Source: an uncultured Clostridia bacterium (lineage in GTDB: Bacteria > Bacillota > Clostridia > Christensenellales > Borkfalkiaceae). Taken from it: a stretch of DNA of 5,634 nucleotides. Each line of letters starts with the position of its first letter. The first letter of the stretch is position 1. The position numbers were made by a program, and so were the translations under genes. The DNA lies in NCBI GenBank assembly GCA_947174975.1, contig CAMWLA010000082.1, positions 1-5,634 on the forward strand, written 5' to 3'. A model generated the notes under the pieces. The model saw only the letters and a program-made list of their open reading frames with translations. It was not told where the DNA came from and did no database searches. Positions 1 through 5,634 of the stretch are shown here, piece after piece.

Positions 1-605
1 TGATCGTGGTTGGTGTTGACGATGAGTTTGACTCGGAATATATCAAAATACCTTCAACCTATCAAGATATTCCCGTCGGTAAAATTTCGTACGACGCATT
101 TACAAATAATCTTAAATTAAAACATGTAATTATACCAGACGGAGTAAAATCAATCGGTGAAAATACGTTTGAACACTGTTTTAACCTAATAAGTATAGCT
201 ATCCCGGACAGTGTAAAGTCTATCGGGGAAAGAGCATTTATGAACTGTTCCCGACTTAAAGAAGTAAATATTCCGAATATAGAAAAAATTAATGATAGCG
301 CTTTTAGCAACTGCGGCTTTACGGAAATTAAGATACCTGAAGGCGTAAAATCTATCGGTACATATGCTTTTGAACTTTGTACAAAGCTAACAAGCGTAAC
401 TATCCCCTCTACCGTCACTTATATATATCACGCGGCATTCAGAAGTTGCAGCAATTTGACGGATATATATTATAACGGCACAAAAGAACAATGGTGGCTT
501 TCAATCGAAAAAGAAGAAGGTCCGTTTTCAAATTGGGATGATGCCTCGTGGGACGCACATACGGGAAATTATATCGTACATTGTACTGACGGCGATATTA
601 AATAA
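1..605 (+). CDS. BspA-type leucine-rich-repeat protein, 5' partial
   Basis: This is the C-terminal part of a leucine-rich-repeat protein of the BspA / Treponema pallidum LRR type (LRR_5 family). The frame is open back to position 3 with no stop. The GTG at position 6 lies inside what looks like a normal repeat-domain entry (IKIPSTYQ...PVGKISYDAF), so the real start is probably upstream of the window. Counting from that GTG, five units of about 23 residues occupy residues 38-150, with the consensus LxxVxIPdgVkSIGexAFxxCsx. They are followed by a closing segment with YNGTKEQWW and the tail HCTDGDIK. No LPXTG motif, transmembrane helix or other anchor is visible at the C-terminus, and any signal peptide would lie outside the window. 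Family members are usually exported or surface proteins implicated in adhesion or host binding; that role is inferred here. The gene is convergent with the M60 lipoprotein gene and ends just before a strong hairpin terminator. Confidence 0.88.
   Translation, partial: IVVGVDDEFDSEYIKIPSTYQDIPVGKISYDAFTNNLKLKHVIIPDGVKSIGENTFEHCFNLISIAIPDSVKSIGERAFMNCSRLKEVNIPNIEKINDSAFSNCGFTEIKIPEGVKSIGTYAFELCTKLTSVTIPSTVTYIYHAAFRSCSNLTDIYYNGTKEQWWLSIEKEEGPFSNWDDASWDAHTGNYIVHCTDGDIK
117..455 (+). repeat. Five tandem LRR-coding units, about 69 bp each
   Basis: Five consecutive units encode 23-residue repeats (the third is shortened to 21). They begin at residues 38, 61, 84, 105 and 128 of the visible protein. 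The best conserved DNA is the part encoding VKSIG, seen near 145-159, 211-225 and 346-360 with only synonymous or single-base differences. The third unit has lost the SIG signature (it reads EKIND), and the fifth has TYIYH in its place. The array is therefore diverged rather than freshly duplicated. Confidence 0.85.
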
Positions 606-619
606 ATTCAATTTGCATT

Positions 620-653
620 AAAAAAGGAACTTCGAATGAAGTTCCTTTTTTTT
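620..653. terminator. Bidirectional Rho-independent terminator between convergent genes
   Basis: The stem GGAACTTC (626-633) pairs perfectly with GAAGTTCC (638-645) around the 4-base loop GAAT. It is extended by A residues at 620-625 pairing with T residues at 646-651. The plus strand continues with a run of eight T (646-653). The minus strand reads six T after the stem. It can therefore end both the LRR gene, which stops at 605, and the M60 lipoprotein gene, whose stop codon is at 659-661 on the minus strand. Confidence 0.9.
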
Positions 654-658
654 ATTAA

Positions 659-3600
659 TTAGTTCCAGTAAGCAAACGAGTCAACGTTGAATTTACCGCT
701 CTTTCCCACTATCTTAATGACGTGGTCGCCATTCGCAAGCGCATCGCCGGTATACATATAGGCAAGCGAGCATTCTGAAACCTTGATATTGTAGCGGTCA
801 AAGACGGCGCTATCGTAGCCCGCATTTCCGGATGACGACAAATCAACGTTTCCAGCAACTAATTTACCGTCCAAATAGATATCGACTGTACCGTAATCGG
901 CAGACTTATTTGCAAAATAAGCAACTCTTGTTCCGGTGAAGTGGTATTCTACGCTGGCTCCGGCGTTTGCTTGGTAAACAATACCGAAATTACTTAATTT
1001 ATCCGTAGTATTCCAATTACCGTCGTATCTTACACAGAAGTCACTGGGTGAAACAAGTATTCCTTTGGAGTAAGATATATAATTTGAGAACACGATACTG
1101 CACATTGCAAAATATCTGCCGTTGTCCGTCTTGGTAACAACAAGCTTATAATACCTGATTTTAACGGGGTCAAAGTTAAACGACATATTTTTTGCGTTAG
1201 CGGGCGAATCCGTCACTTCGGTTACAAGTGTATCAAAATTTTTACCGTCGGTACTGCCGTATATTTTGAAGTTTTTAACCATACCGTTATTGCCGACGCT
1301 ACCCTTATAACCGTTGAAGTAAACGCGGTTAACCGTACATTCTGCACCTAAATCAACCACAAGCTCGAACGGCTTATCTTCGGTTATAAATACATTCTTT
1401 TCTGAATGGTAGTACGTATTTACGTTACCATCAAACATATTTGTAATGGGCTGACTGGCGTCCCAAGGATTGTGGCTGACGGAAACAAGCTTATTACCGG
1501 AAGCCCAAACCTTATTTTCAGACGTATAACTATAATTATATTCATTCTGGAAATGGTACTCAGTCTCAAATTTTTTGGAAGAATCGTCCCTGACCATTTT
1601 GTCCAGCTCAACCGAGGCGTTTGTAATTGCGGACGCATTTGTAAACGCGGCAAACGTTCCGTCGGCTTGCTTAGAAGCAACACCTACGCCGAAGAAATCG
1701 TTTTCTTTCGTTACGAGAAGTACGACCTTGAAATGAACGTAGTTTTTAGCGGTAGTAAACTTGTGTTCAGAATATTCGTTAGCGTTATACGCGTTACCGC
1801 TTGTTCTGTTAATCGTTAAAGCACTTTCCCAAGTTGCGCCGTTATCGTAGGAAAGATATAGCGTTGCCTTACCTCTGCCTTTCAAAGTAAAGCGGTATGT
1901 ATTTGCAGCTGAGAGATACATAGCGCCTTCCATAGTCTGCAAAGTTTTATTATTGGGCATTACCCTATAGTTTTTGCTGTTTGCATCGTACTTATCGTCG
2001 TCGTAATTCCAACCGGCTTGCCAAATCTGGGTATTAGTTTCTTGCGTGCAAACATTTTTATTGGTTTCGGTGCTGCTGTAGTTTCCGAAATCAAAAGTTT
2101 TGGTTGACGCATTGTAAATTGCATTGGTTGCAGGCACGTCAGCTTCGTTATCATAAACGTAAGTTGTTCTGTTCAAATTCGTATCAGAACTTTGTTTAAG
2201 GTTTATAACGAGGTCAACGTCCTCAACGATAAACGCGCCGTCATCCTTTGTAATTCTGAGTTTAACTCTGAAGTTGCCGGAATACAGTCCGTCCGCGCCG
2301 TTTTTAGGCGTGTATTTAACGAGATTATTTTCAAGCATTTCAACTTTGCCGTTTTGAGGTTGGGTTACACTTACAACTTTCGCAGTGAAACCATCGGGAA
2401 TTACAAGATTTTTATTTGAATAACTGCCGTTGCCGTTACGGTTATTGAAATCCATTGTAAACTCACCGCTGCCGTATGAGAAAGGCTGTGCCGTGGTTAT
2501 ATATTCTTTTTGATTATCCCTAATAATACTTCTGCCGACTTGATATACCGAAGATACCGGTACGAACATTGGATAATTTTTTTCTTTAACAGCATCTACA
2601 GCTGATTTTTCAATATTGCCGATTTTACCGGGGTTCCCTTCACCGCCGAGAGTTTCACCTATACCGTAATTGAGGAAATCGGTAAAATAGTACGTCATAT
2701 CGTAGTGGGTTGCATTAACAAGATTATTGTAGTAAATTGTTGAACCCGCTTCCCTTCCGCCGCGTGCGGCTGCAACAAAGTTATCCTGCCCGATATTGTG
2801 CAGAAGCGTTGCGTATGCAGACAAGTCGAATATCTTATTGCCGGCGGCAGACGTAGGTAAAGCCAAGCACATAGCCCATGCGGGATCGCTATATCTGCCC
2901 CAGCCGCTAAGTCCGCTCGTAATAGTCATATTTCTGCTTTGGGAAATTCTTGTATAAAGTGAATAAGAAACAAGCGTCGTTGCGTTATTTGATACTTCAC
3001 CGCCGTTGCCGAAACCGTAGCCTTGCCAACAGTGGTTATACTCGTGCATGGTTCCCCAAGAGCCGCCGTTGACAAATTTATTATAATTCAGCGCCTCGGC
3101 AAGCCAGCTGGGAGGGCAAACAACGCCGTTACGCCCGGGGTTTGCAAAAGCCGCACCTGCAGCAATGTAGCAGTCACCGATAATATACACAGGAGCGCTG
3201 GAAGCCGAAAGACCGTTAGCGGCTACACGTGTTGATACTTCAGCAATCTTATCCCACAAAACAGCTGCATCCGTGCAGTTTTCATAAGTGAAATCTTTGA
3301 GTGCAAGACCGCCTGAAGACGTATGTTTAGTCGTCGTAAAACGCACCGAATCATACACTTCCAAATCGAAATAAGGAGCGGTTGAAGCTTTGTCAAGCTC
3401 ATACTCCTCGGGAGTGGTCGAACCAAGAATAAAGTTCTGATACCTAACGCCGCCAGAAATCGTCACGGAAATATTTTGTGTGGCATTGATGTTAACGGGA
3501 GAGAAATAGATAGGCCCGCCGAAGAAAGAGCCGACGTATGCCGTAACCGTATCCGCTTTATTATCCTTTACTGTTGAATCGTTAATCAAAAAGATACTGA

Positions 3601-4567
3601 GGATATCGGGCATACGGTTCAATCCGGTACCTTTAATACCGTTCCCCGAAGTTTCCATAGATACGTGTTGCCCGAGGTTATAGTTCTGTCCTATAAGTAC
3701 CTTTATGCCGCCTGCCGCCCGATAGTCGCTTTGGGACATCTCAATTTTAATTACTTCGCCGGCAGGTGCATATAACCCGGTAATCTGGGTCGATAAAAGT
3801 TTTGTGTGAGTATATGCCGTAATCGTCTTAACAATACGGGGTTCGTCGTCGGAAAGTCCGCCGCCGAAATGAGTGAGCGCAGCCGTATGTTTGTACAGCT
3901 TTCTGTATTCCTCGTTATACTGTTTGTTTACTGACGTGGAACCCTCTTCTGCGGGCGTGTTGTTCCCCTCTTCTTCGTTACCGCCCGAAATGACGTCGCC
4001 TTCACCTTCCTCGTCGTTACCGCCCGAGCCGACATTGGTAGAGTAAAGAACGCGTTGACCGTTCTTTAAAAGATAGCCCTCGGAGTCAATTGCATCGTAA
4101 ATGCCTAACGACTTCCATGTCGGCGTAGGAGAAAGCGCGCGGCTCTCCCTAATAAGACCGTCTCTTTCTTCGGCAGTGTATCCCTTGAGAACCTTGCCGT
4201 ACGCAGGATATTCCTTTACGCCGTAGGTTGCATGTTCGTCAACTACTCCAACCACGGGCTTAACAATTTCACTCTTTGAAAGAGTGCGTATGTATTCCGA
4301 CTTCTGAGTTGCTATAGCCGTGCCCTTTTCGTAACCGCCGTTAACTTCGGTAGCTTTTACGCCGTCCCAGTCGCTATCGTCTATACCGACCTTCACGAAG
4401 TTGGCATCGTCGTCAAACCTATCATAGTTGTAATGCCCGGGATCGACGGGCGTAGAACCTCCGCCGTTATCACCAGAATCACCTTTACCGCAACCAGCTA
4501 CGCCGAAAGTAAATACAGTAGCCAGTGCACAGCTTAATATAGCCGTTAACTTTTTACCTAATTTCAT
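659..4567 (-). CDS. Predicted M60-family (enhancin-like) metallopeptidase lipoprotein with carbohydrate-binding-like modules
   Basis: A 1302-residue exported protease. Residues 1-26 form a lipoprotein signal peptide: a KLGKK basic start, a hydrophobic core and the lipobox VAGC with Cys26 as the lipidation site. A Gly/Ser/Asp linker follows. Residues 45-240 match no domain I recognise and contain an acidic Gly-rich stretch (181-211). Residues about 258-580 resemble the peptidase M60 domain: the entry TGLYAPAGEVIKIEM, then zinc-binding and catalytic HEYNH (His508, Glu509, His512) and a further ligand candidate Glu524 in GNGGEVSNN, fitting HExxH-x(8-24)-E. After it come an Ig/cadherin-like segment (about 690-795), a beta-rich PA14- or galactose-binding-like segment (about 801-985, uncertain), an F5/8 type C module (about 1016-1162) and a terminal beta-sandwich (about 1166-1302). 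Characterised M60 enzymes cleave O-glycosylated proteins such as mucins, so glycoprotein degradation at the cell surface is the likely role. The ATG has a good Shine-Dalgarno sequence and the signal peptide begins there. The gene has its own promoter and appears monocistronic. Confidence 0.88.
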   Translation of the reverse strand: MKLGKKLTAILSCALATVFTFGVAGCGKGDSGDNGGGSTPVDPGHYNYDRFDDDANFVKVGIDDSDWDGVKATEVNGGYEKGTAIATQKSEYIRTLSKSEIVKPVVGVVDEHATYGVKEYPAYGKVLKGYTAEERDGLIRESRALSPTPTWKSLGIYDAIDSEGYLLKNGQRVLYSTNVGSGGNDEEGEGDVISGGNEEEGNNTPAEEGSTSVNKQYNEEYRKLYKHTAALTHFGGGLSDDEPRIVKTITAYTHTKLLSTQITGLYAPAGEVIKIEMSQSDYRAAGGIKVLIGQNYNLGQHVSMETSGNGIKGTGLNRMPDILSIFLINDSTVKDNKADTVTAYVGSFFGGPIYFSPVNINATQNISVTISGGVRYQNFILGSTTPEEYELDKASTAPYFDLEVYDSVRFTTTKHTSSGGLALKDFTYENCTDAAVLWDKIAEVSTRVAANGLSASSAPVYIIGDCYIAAGAAFANPGRNGVVCPPSWLAEALNYNKFVNGGSWGTMHEYNHCWQGYGFGNGGEVSNNATTLVSYSLYTRISQSRNMTITSGLSGWGRYSDPAWAMCLALPTSAAGNKIFDLSAYATLLHNIGQDNFVAAARGGREAGSTIYYNNLVNATHYDMTYYFTDFLNYGIGETLGGEGNPGKIGNIEKSAVDAVKEKNYPMFVPVSSVYQVGRSIIRDNQKEYITTAQPFSYGSGEFTMDFNNRNGNGSYSNKNLVIPDGFTAKVVSVTQPQNGKVEMLENNLVKYTPKNGADGLYSGNFRVKLRITKDDGAFIVEDVDLVINLKQSSDTNLNRTTYVYDNEADVPATNAIYNASTKTFDFGNYSSTETNKNVCTQETNTQIWQAGWNYDDDKYDANSKNYRVMPNNKTLQTMEGAMYLSAANTYRFTLKGRGKATLYLSYDNGATWESALTINRTSGNAYNANEYSEHKFTTAKNYVHFKVVLLVTKENDFFGVGVASKQADGTFAAFTNASAITNASVELDKMVRDDSSKKFETEYHFQNEYNYSYTSENKVWASGNKLVSVSHNPWDASQPITNMFDGNVNTYYHSEKNVFITEDKPFELVVDLGAECTVNRVYFNGYKGSVGNNGMVKNFKIYGSTDGKNFDTLVTEVTDSPANAKNMSFNFDPVKIRYYKLVVTKTDNGRYFAMCSIVFSNYISYSKGILVSPSDFCVRYDGNWNTTDKLSNFGIVYQANAGASVEYHFTGTRVAYFANKSADYGTVDIYLDGKLVAGNVDLSSSGNAGYDSAVFDRYNIKVSECSLAYMYTGDALANGDHVIKIVGKSGKFNVDSFAYWN
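662..1072 (-). other. C-terminal galactose-binding-like beta-sandwich module
   Basis: Residues about 1166-1302, reaching the very end of the protein. Its pattern is a WNTTD turn, GASVEYHFTGTRVAYFANK, TVDIYLDGKLV and the closing strand HVIKIVGKSGKFNVDSFAYWN-type ending. This layout recurs as an appended beta-sandwich in extracellular Bacillota glycan-active enzymes. I cannot name the family with certainty; carbohydrate binding is inferred. Confidence 0.6.
1082..1522 (-). other. F5/8 type C (CBM32-like) discoidin module
   Basis: Residues about 1016-1162 of the M60 lipoprotein. Diagnostic features are ITNMFDGNVNTYYHS near the start, then FELVVDLGAECTVNRVYF, FKIYGSTDGKNFDTL and IRYYKLVVT. These are the usual strands of F5/8 type C domains. 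In bacterial glycan-active enzymes such modules often bind galactose, GlcNAc or related sugars. The ligand here cannot be read from the sequence. Confidence 0.85.
2828..3796 (-). other. Peptidase M60 catalytic domain region
   Basis: This covers residues 258-580 of the lipoprotein; the boundaries are estimated by eye. The domain opens with TGLYAPAGEVIKIEM, a pattern typical of M60 entry strands, then LIGQNYNLG and GSFFGGPIYF. The zinc motif HEYNH is encoded at 3032-3046 and the candidate third ligand Glu524 at 2996-2998, with 11 residues between His512 and Glu524. All catalytic residues expected of the family are present, so the enzyme looks intact. Confidence 0.8.
3935..4027 (-). repeat. Acidic Gly-rich linker with an imperfect 39-bp tandem duplication
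   Basis: Residues 181-211 of the M60 lipoprotein are almost entirely Gly, Glu, Asp, Asn and Ser/Thr. Two units of 13 residues can be aligned, SGGNDEEGEGDVI (181-193) and SGGNEEEGNNTPA (194-206). At the DNA level the 14 bases TCGGGCGGTAACGA (minus strand) recur exactly 39 bases apart, at 4014-4027 and 3975-3988. The segment is probably a flexible, disordered spacer between the N-terminal region and the catalytic domain. Confidence 0.75.
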
Positions 4568-4572
4568 TTAAA

Positions 4573-4580
4573 CCTTTCCT
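4573..4580 (-). promoter_or_regulatory. Ribosome binding site of the M60 lipoprotein gene
   Basis: On the minus strand AGGAAAGG lies 5 bases before the ATG at 4565-4567; counted from its AGGA part the spacing is about 9 bases. This purine-rich site supports the chosen start, which also gives a complete lipoprotein signal peptide. Confidence 0.75.
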
Positions 4581-4600
4581 TTTAAATTTATTTCTACTAT

Positions 4601-4629
4601 ATTTTATATGATTTTGTTATAAAAATCAA
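4601..4629 (-). promoter_or_regulatory. Predicted sigma-A-type promoter of the M60 lipoprotein gene
   Basis: On the minus strand TTGATT (4624-4629, four of six matches to TTGACA) is followed after 17 bases by TAAAAT (4601-4606, five of six matches to TATAAT). Transcription would start near 4593-4595, giving a short leader of roughly 27 bases. An alternative -10, TATAAA at 4603-4608, has a less favourable 15-base spacer. No long leader or riboswitch fits in this space. Confidence 0.6.
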
Positions 4630-4661
4630 GCACTAAATTATACCTAAAATAAAATACGCAT

Positions 4662-4704
4662 AGTGCGCGTGATTAACAAAAAGTTAAACGCGCGCACTTT
4701 TTTT
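4662..4704. terminator. Long GC-rich hairpin downstream of rpiB
   Basis: Bases 4662-4677 pair with 4683-4698 around the loop AAAAA (4678-4682), giving a 16-position stem with one G-T pair and one A-A mismatch. Its base is the GC-rich AGTGCGCG. It lies 9 bases after the rpiB stop codon and before the M60 promoter, the right place for the terminator of the ywlE-rpiB operon. In that (minus) direction, however, the bases after the stem read ATGCGTATTTTATTTT, a weak and delayed T tract. The clean run of seven T (4698-4704) follows the stem on the plus strand. It may act in both directions or mainly against plus-strand transcription. Confidence 0.7.
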
Positions 4705-4707
4705 GAT

Positions 4708-5157
4708 TTATCTGCCGTATTTTTTTTCGATTGCGGTTATCTTATCCACTCTGCGCTGATGTCTACCGCCTTCAAACTCTGTTTTTAAGAAAATATCGAC
4801 GATTTCCAAAGCGTAGCCTACACCTACCACTTTTTCACCCATTGCCAAAACATTGGCGTCGTTATGCCGACGGGTAAATTCAGCACAGTACGAATCGTGA
4901 CAGTGCGCACACCTAACCCCGGGAACCTTATTTGCAACCATTGAAACGCCTATACCCGTAGAGCAAATAATTATTCCCTTTTCGCATTTACCGCAAGCAA
5001 CAGCCTCTGCAGCTGGCAAAGCGAAGTCGGGATAGTCGCAGCTTTCAAAACTGTTCGTTCCGAAATCGGTAATCTCGTGACCGTTCGCTTTTAAATGGGC
5101 AATTATTTCATTTTTTAAATTAAGTCCGCCGTGATCCGCAGCAATTGCAATTTTCAT
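4708..5157 (-). CDS. rpiB: Ribose-5-phosphate isomerase B (RpiB/LacAB family)
   Basis: A cytoplasmic enzyme of the non-oxidative pentose phosphate pathway that interconverts ribose 5-phosphate and ribulose 5-phosphate. At 149 residues it has the usual full length for the family. Visible motifs are the N-terminal AADHGG (Asp8, His9), YPD (42-44), the active-site loop CSTGIG with the catalytic-type Cys65, VPGVR (78-82), HNDANVLA (His98-Asn99-Asp100) and GGRHQRR with the phosphate-binding-type Arg132 and Arg136. The active loop has Ser66 where CGTGIG is more usual. Related family members act on galactose 6-phosphate (LacA/LacB) or allose 6-phosphate, but the context next to a ywlE-like gene, without sugar-uptake genes, favours RpiB. 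It starts 2 bases after the phosphatase stop. AGGGAAGAG at 5163-5171 is its Shine-Dalgarno sequence, overlapping the end of the upstream gene, so translation is probably coupled. Confidence 0.93.
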   Translation of the reverse strand: MKIAIAADHGGLNLKNEIIAHLKANGHEITDFGTNSFESCDYPDFALPAAEAVACGKCEKGIIICSTGIGVSMVANKVPGVRCAHCHDSYCAEFTRRHNDANVLAMGEKVVGVGYALEIVDIFLKTEFEGGRHQRRVDKITAIEKKYGR

Positions 5158-5159
5158 CG

Positions 5160-5609
5160 TTACTCTTCCCTATAATTTTTTATATAATTATTGATTATGT
5201 AATCGCAAGCGGAACTCAGTGCGTCACGCGTTGCCCTATAAGCCGCAATATCCCTACCGTAGGGGTCTGGAATATCGTAGCCGCAGATATCCCTTATGCA
5301 CGTAACGTTTCCGCAAGCTTCAAGCATTTGCTTTTGCGCAGTCGTCATACAGATGACGAGTGTATTTGCCGCTATAATTTTTTGCGTCAGCTGTTTAGGC
5401 GCAAAATCATCGACAGTTATGCCTACTTCCGCTAGCGCCGTTCTACTGTTAGGGCTTATCGTACCGCCTACTTCCGCGTTGATACCGCACGATGAAACGC
5501 TCCACCACTTTATTTTGTTTTTCTTAATTTTGTCGCGCAAAAGGGCTTCCGCCATAGGACTGCGGCAAGTATTGCCCGTGCAGACAAAAAGTATTTTTTT
5601 CCTTTTCAT
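5160..5609 (-). CDS. ywlE: Low-molecular-weight protein phosphatase, probable YwlE-type protein arginine phosphatase
   Basis: A cytoplasmic phosphatase of the low-molecular-weight PTP fold, 149 residues, full length. The P-loop CTGNTCRSP starts at residue 10 and contains the nucleophile Cys10 and Arg16 (CX5R) followed by Ser17. The general acid is Asp115 in DPYG. The loop has Thr14 where tyrosine phosphatases often have Ile (CLGNICRS). In Bacillus subtilis YwlE the equivalent Thr in CTGNTCRS favours phosphoarginine, so this protein probably reverses McsB-type arginine phosphorylation; a tyrosine-specific role cannot be excluded. The ATG is the first possible start because an in-frame TAA lies 12 bases upstream of it. 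Its A overlaps the stop of a preceding frame (TAATG). The nearest Shine-Dalgarno candidate, AAAAGG (5623-5628), is rather far at 13 bases, which also suggests translational coupling. The gene is followed after 2 bases by rpiB; in B. subtilis ywlE likewise directly precedes rpiB (ywlF). Confidence 0.88.
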   Translation of the reverse strand: MKRKKILFVCTGNTCRSPMAEALLRDKIKKNKIKWWSVSSCGINAEVGGTISPNSRTALAEVGITVDDFAPKQLTQKIIAANTLVICMTTAQKQMLEACGNVTCIRDICGYDIPDPYGRDIAAYRATRDALSSACDYIINNYIKNYREE

Positions 5610-5634
5610 TAGCTTTTACACGCCTTTTCAAGTC
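5609..5634 (-). CDS. Possible C-terminal end of an upstream operon gene, partial
   Basis: One minus-strand frame entering from the right edge reads LEKACKS and stops at TAA (5609-5611). The final A of that stop is the A of the phosphatase ATG. This one-base TAATG overlap is typical of tightly packed operons, and it would explain the lack of a well-spaced ribosome binding site for the phosphatase. In B. subtilis the ywlE neighbourhood includes ywlC (a Sua5-family threonylcarbamoyl-AMP synthase). Seven residues are too few to identify the product, so no name is assigned. Confidence 0.4.

Noticed and set aside
6..8. GTG as the true start of the LRR gene
   Set aside because: The frame stays open to the left edge, the GTG falls within the repeat-domain entry, and no signal peptide follows it, so an upstream start outside the window is more likely.
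62..418. A 118-codon open frame on the minus strand opposite the LRR gene
   Set aside because: Its repeating PIDFTPSGI pattern is only the reverse complement of the LRR-coding repeats. The plus-strand frame has the true LRR consensus.
117..455. CRISPR-like array, from the regular spacing of similar segments
   Set aside because: The repeats are continuous coding sequence with a 69-bp period, diverged copies and no spacers; they encode LRR units.
1406..1819. A 137-codon open frame on the plus strand inside the M60 gene
   Set aside because: It lies antisense to clearly conserved beta-rich modules, has no recognisable motif and looks like a chance shadow of the real gene. The same applies to the smaller opposite-strand and off-frame readings at 1420-1683, 1960-2154, 2192-2419, 3023-3235 and 3223-3426.
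4568..4660. Riboswitch or long regulatory leader before the M60 gene
   Set aside because: The AT-rich stretch contains a promoter giving a leader of only about 27 bases, and no structured element other than the hairpin that belongs to the upstream operon end.
5145..5435. A 96-codon plus-strand frame opposite the phosphatase
   Set aside because: It is antisense to a well-recognised LMW-PTP gene and has no domain signature.

Overview
The window most likely comes from a Bacillota (Firmicutes) bacterium, probably an uncultured gut-type Clostridia lineage. Three things support this: a BspA-type leucine-rich-repeat protein ending in the HCTDGD tail common in such genomes; a large lipoprotein carrying an M60 (enhancin/mucinase-type) metallopeptidase; and a low-molecular-weight phosphatase with the YwlE-type loop CTGNTCR directly upstream of rpiB, a Bacillota gene order. 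Base composition by eye is moderate to low GC. The exact taxon is inference.

Layout. Positions 1-605 (+) hold the C-terminal part of a leucine-rich-repeat surface-type protein whose 5' end lies outside the window. A perfect hairpin at 620-651, with T runs on both strands, sits between this gene and the convergent gene at 659-4567 (-). That gene encodes a 1302-residue predicted lipoprotein. It has a lipobox, an unassigned N-terminal region with an acidic Gly-rich linker, an M60 catalytic domain with HEYNH and a downstream Glu, an Ig/cadherin-like segment, a beta-rich segment, an F5/8 type C (CBM32-like) module and a terminal beta-sandwich module. Its own promoter and Shine-Dalgarno sequence are visible at 4573-4629. 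A GC-rich hairpin at 4662-4698 separates it from a tightly packed housekeeping operon on the same strand: an unidentified upstream frame (only its last codons are present), then a ywlE-like phosphatase (5160-5609), then rpiB (4708-5157).

Functionally there are two blocks. The right block is intracellular: probable phosphoarginine/phosphotyrosine removal and the pentose phosphate pathway. The left block is probably exported: an anchored glycoprotein-directed protease with carbohydrate-binding-like modules, next to a repeat protein often associated with adhesion. The two left genes are convergent, so they are not an operon, and a shared role is only a suggestion. I found no RNA gene, CRISPR array, insertion sequence or phage signature. 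The most notable items are the modular M60 lipoprotein with its duplicated linker, and the hairpin at 4662-4698 whose T tract lies on the strand opposite to the genes. I do not see convincing evidence of a wholly new system.
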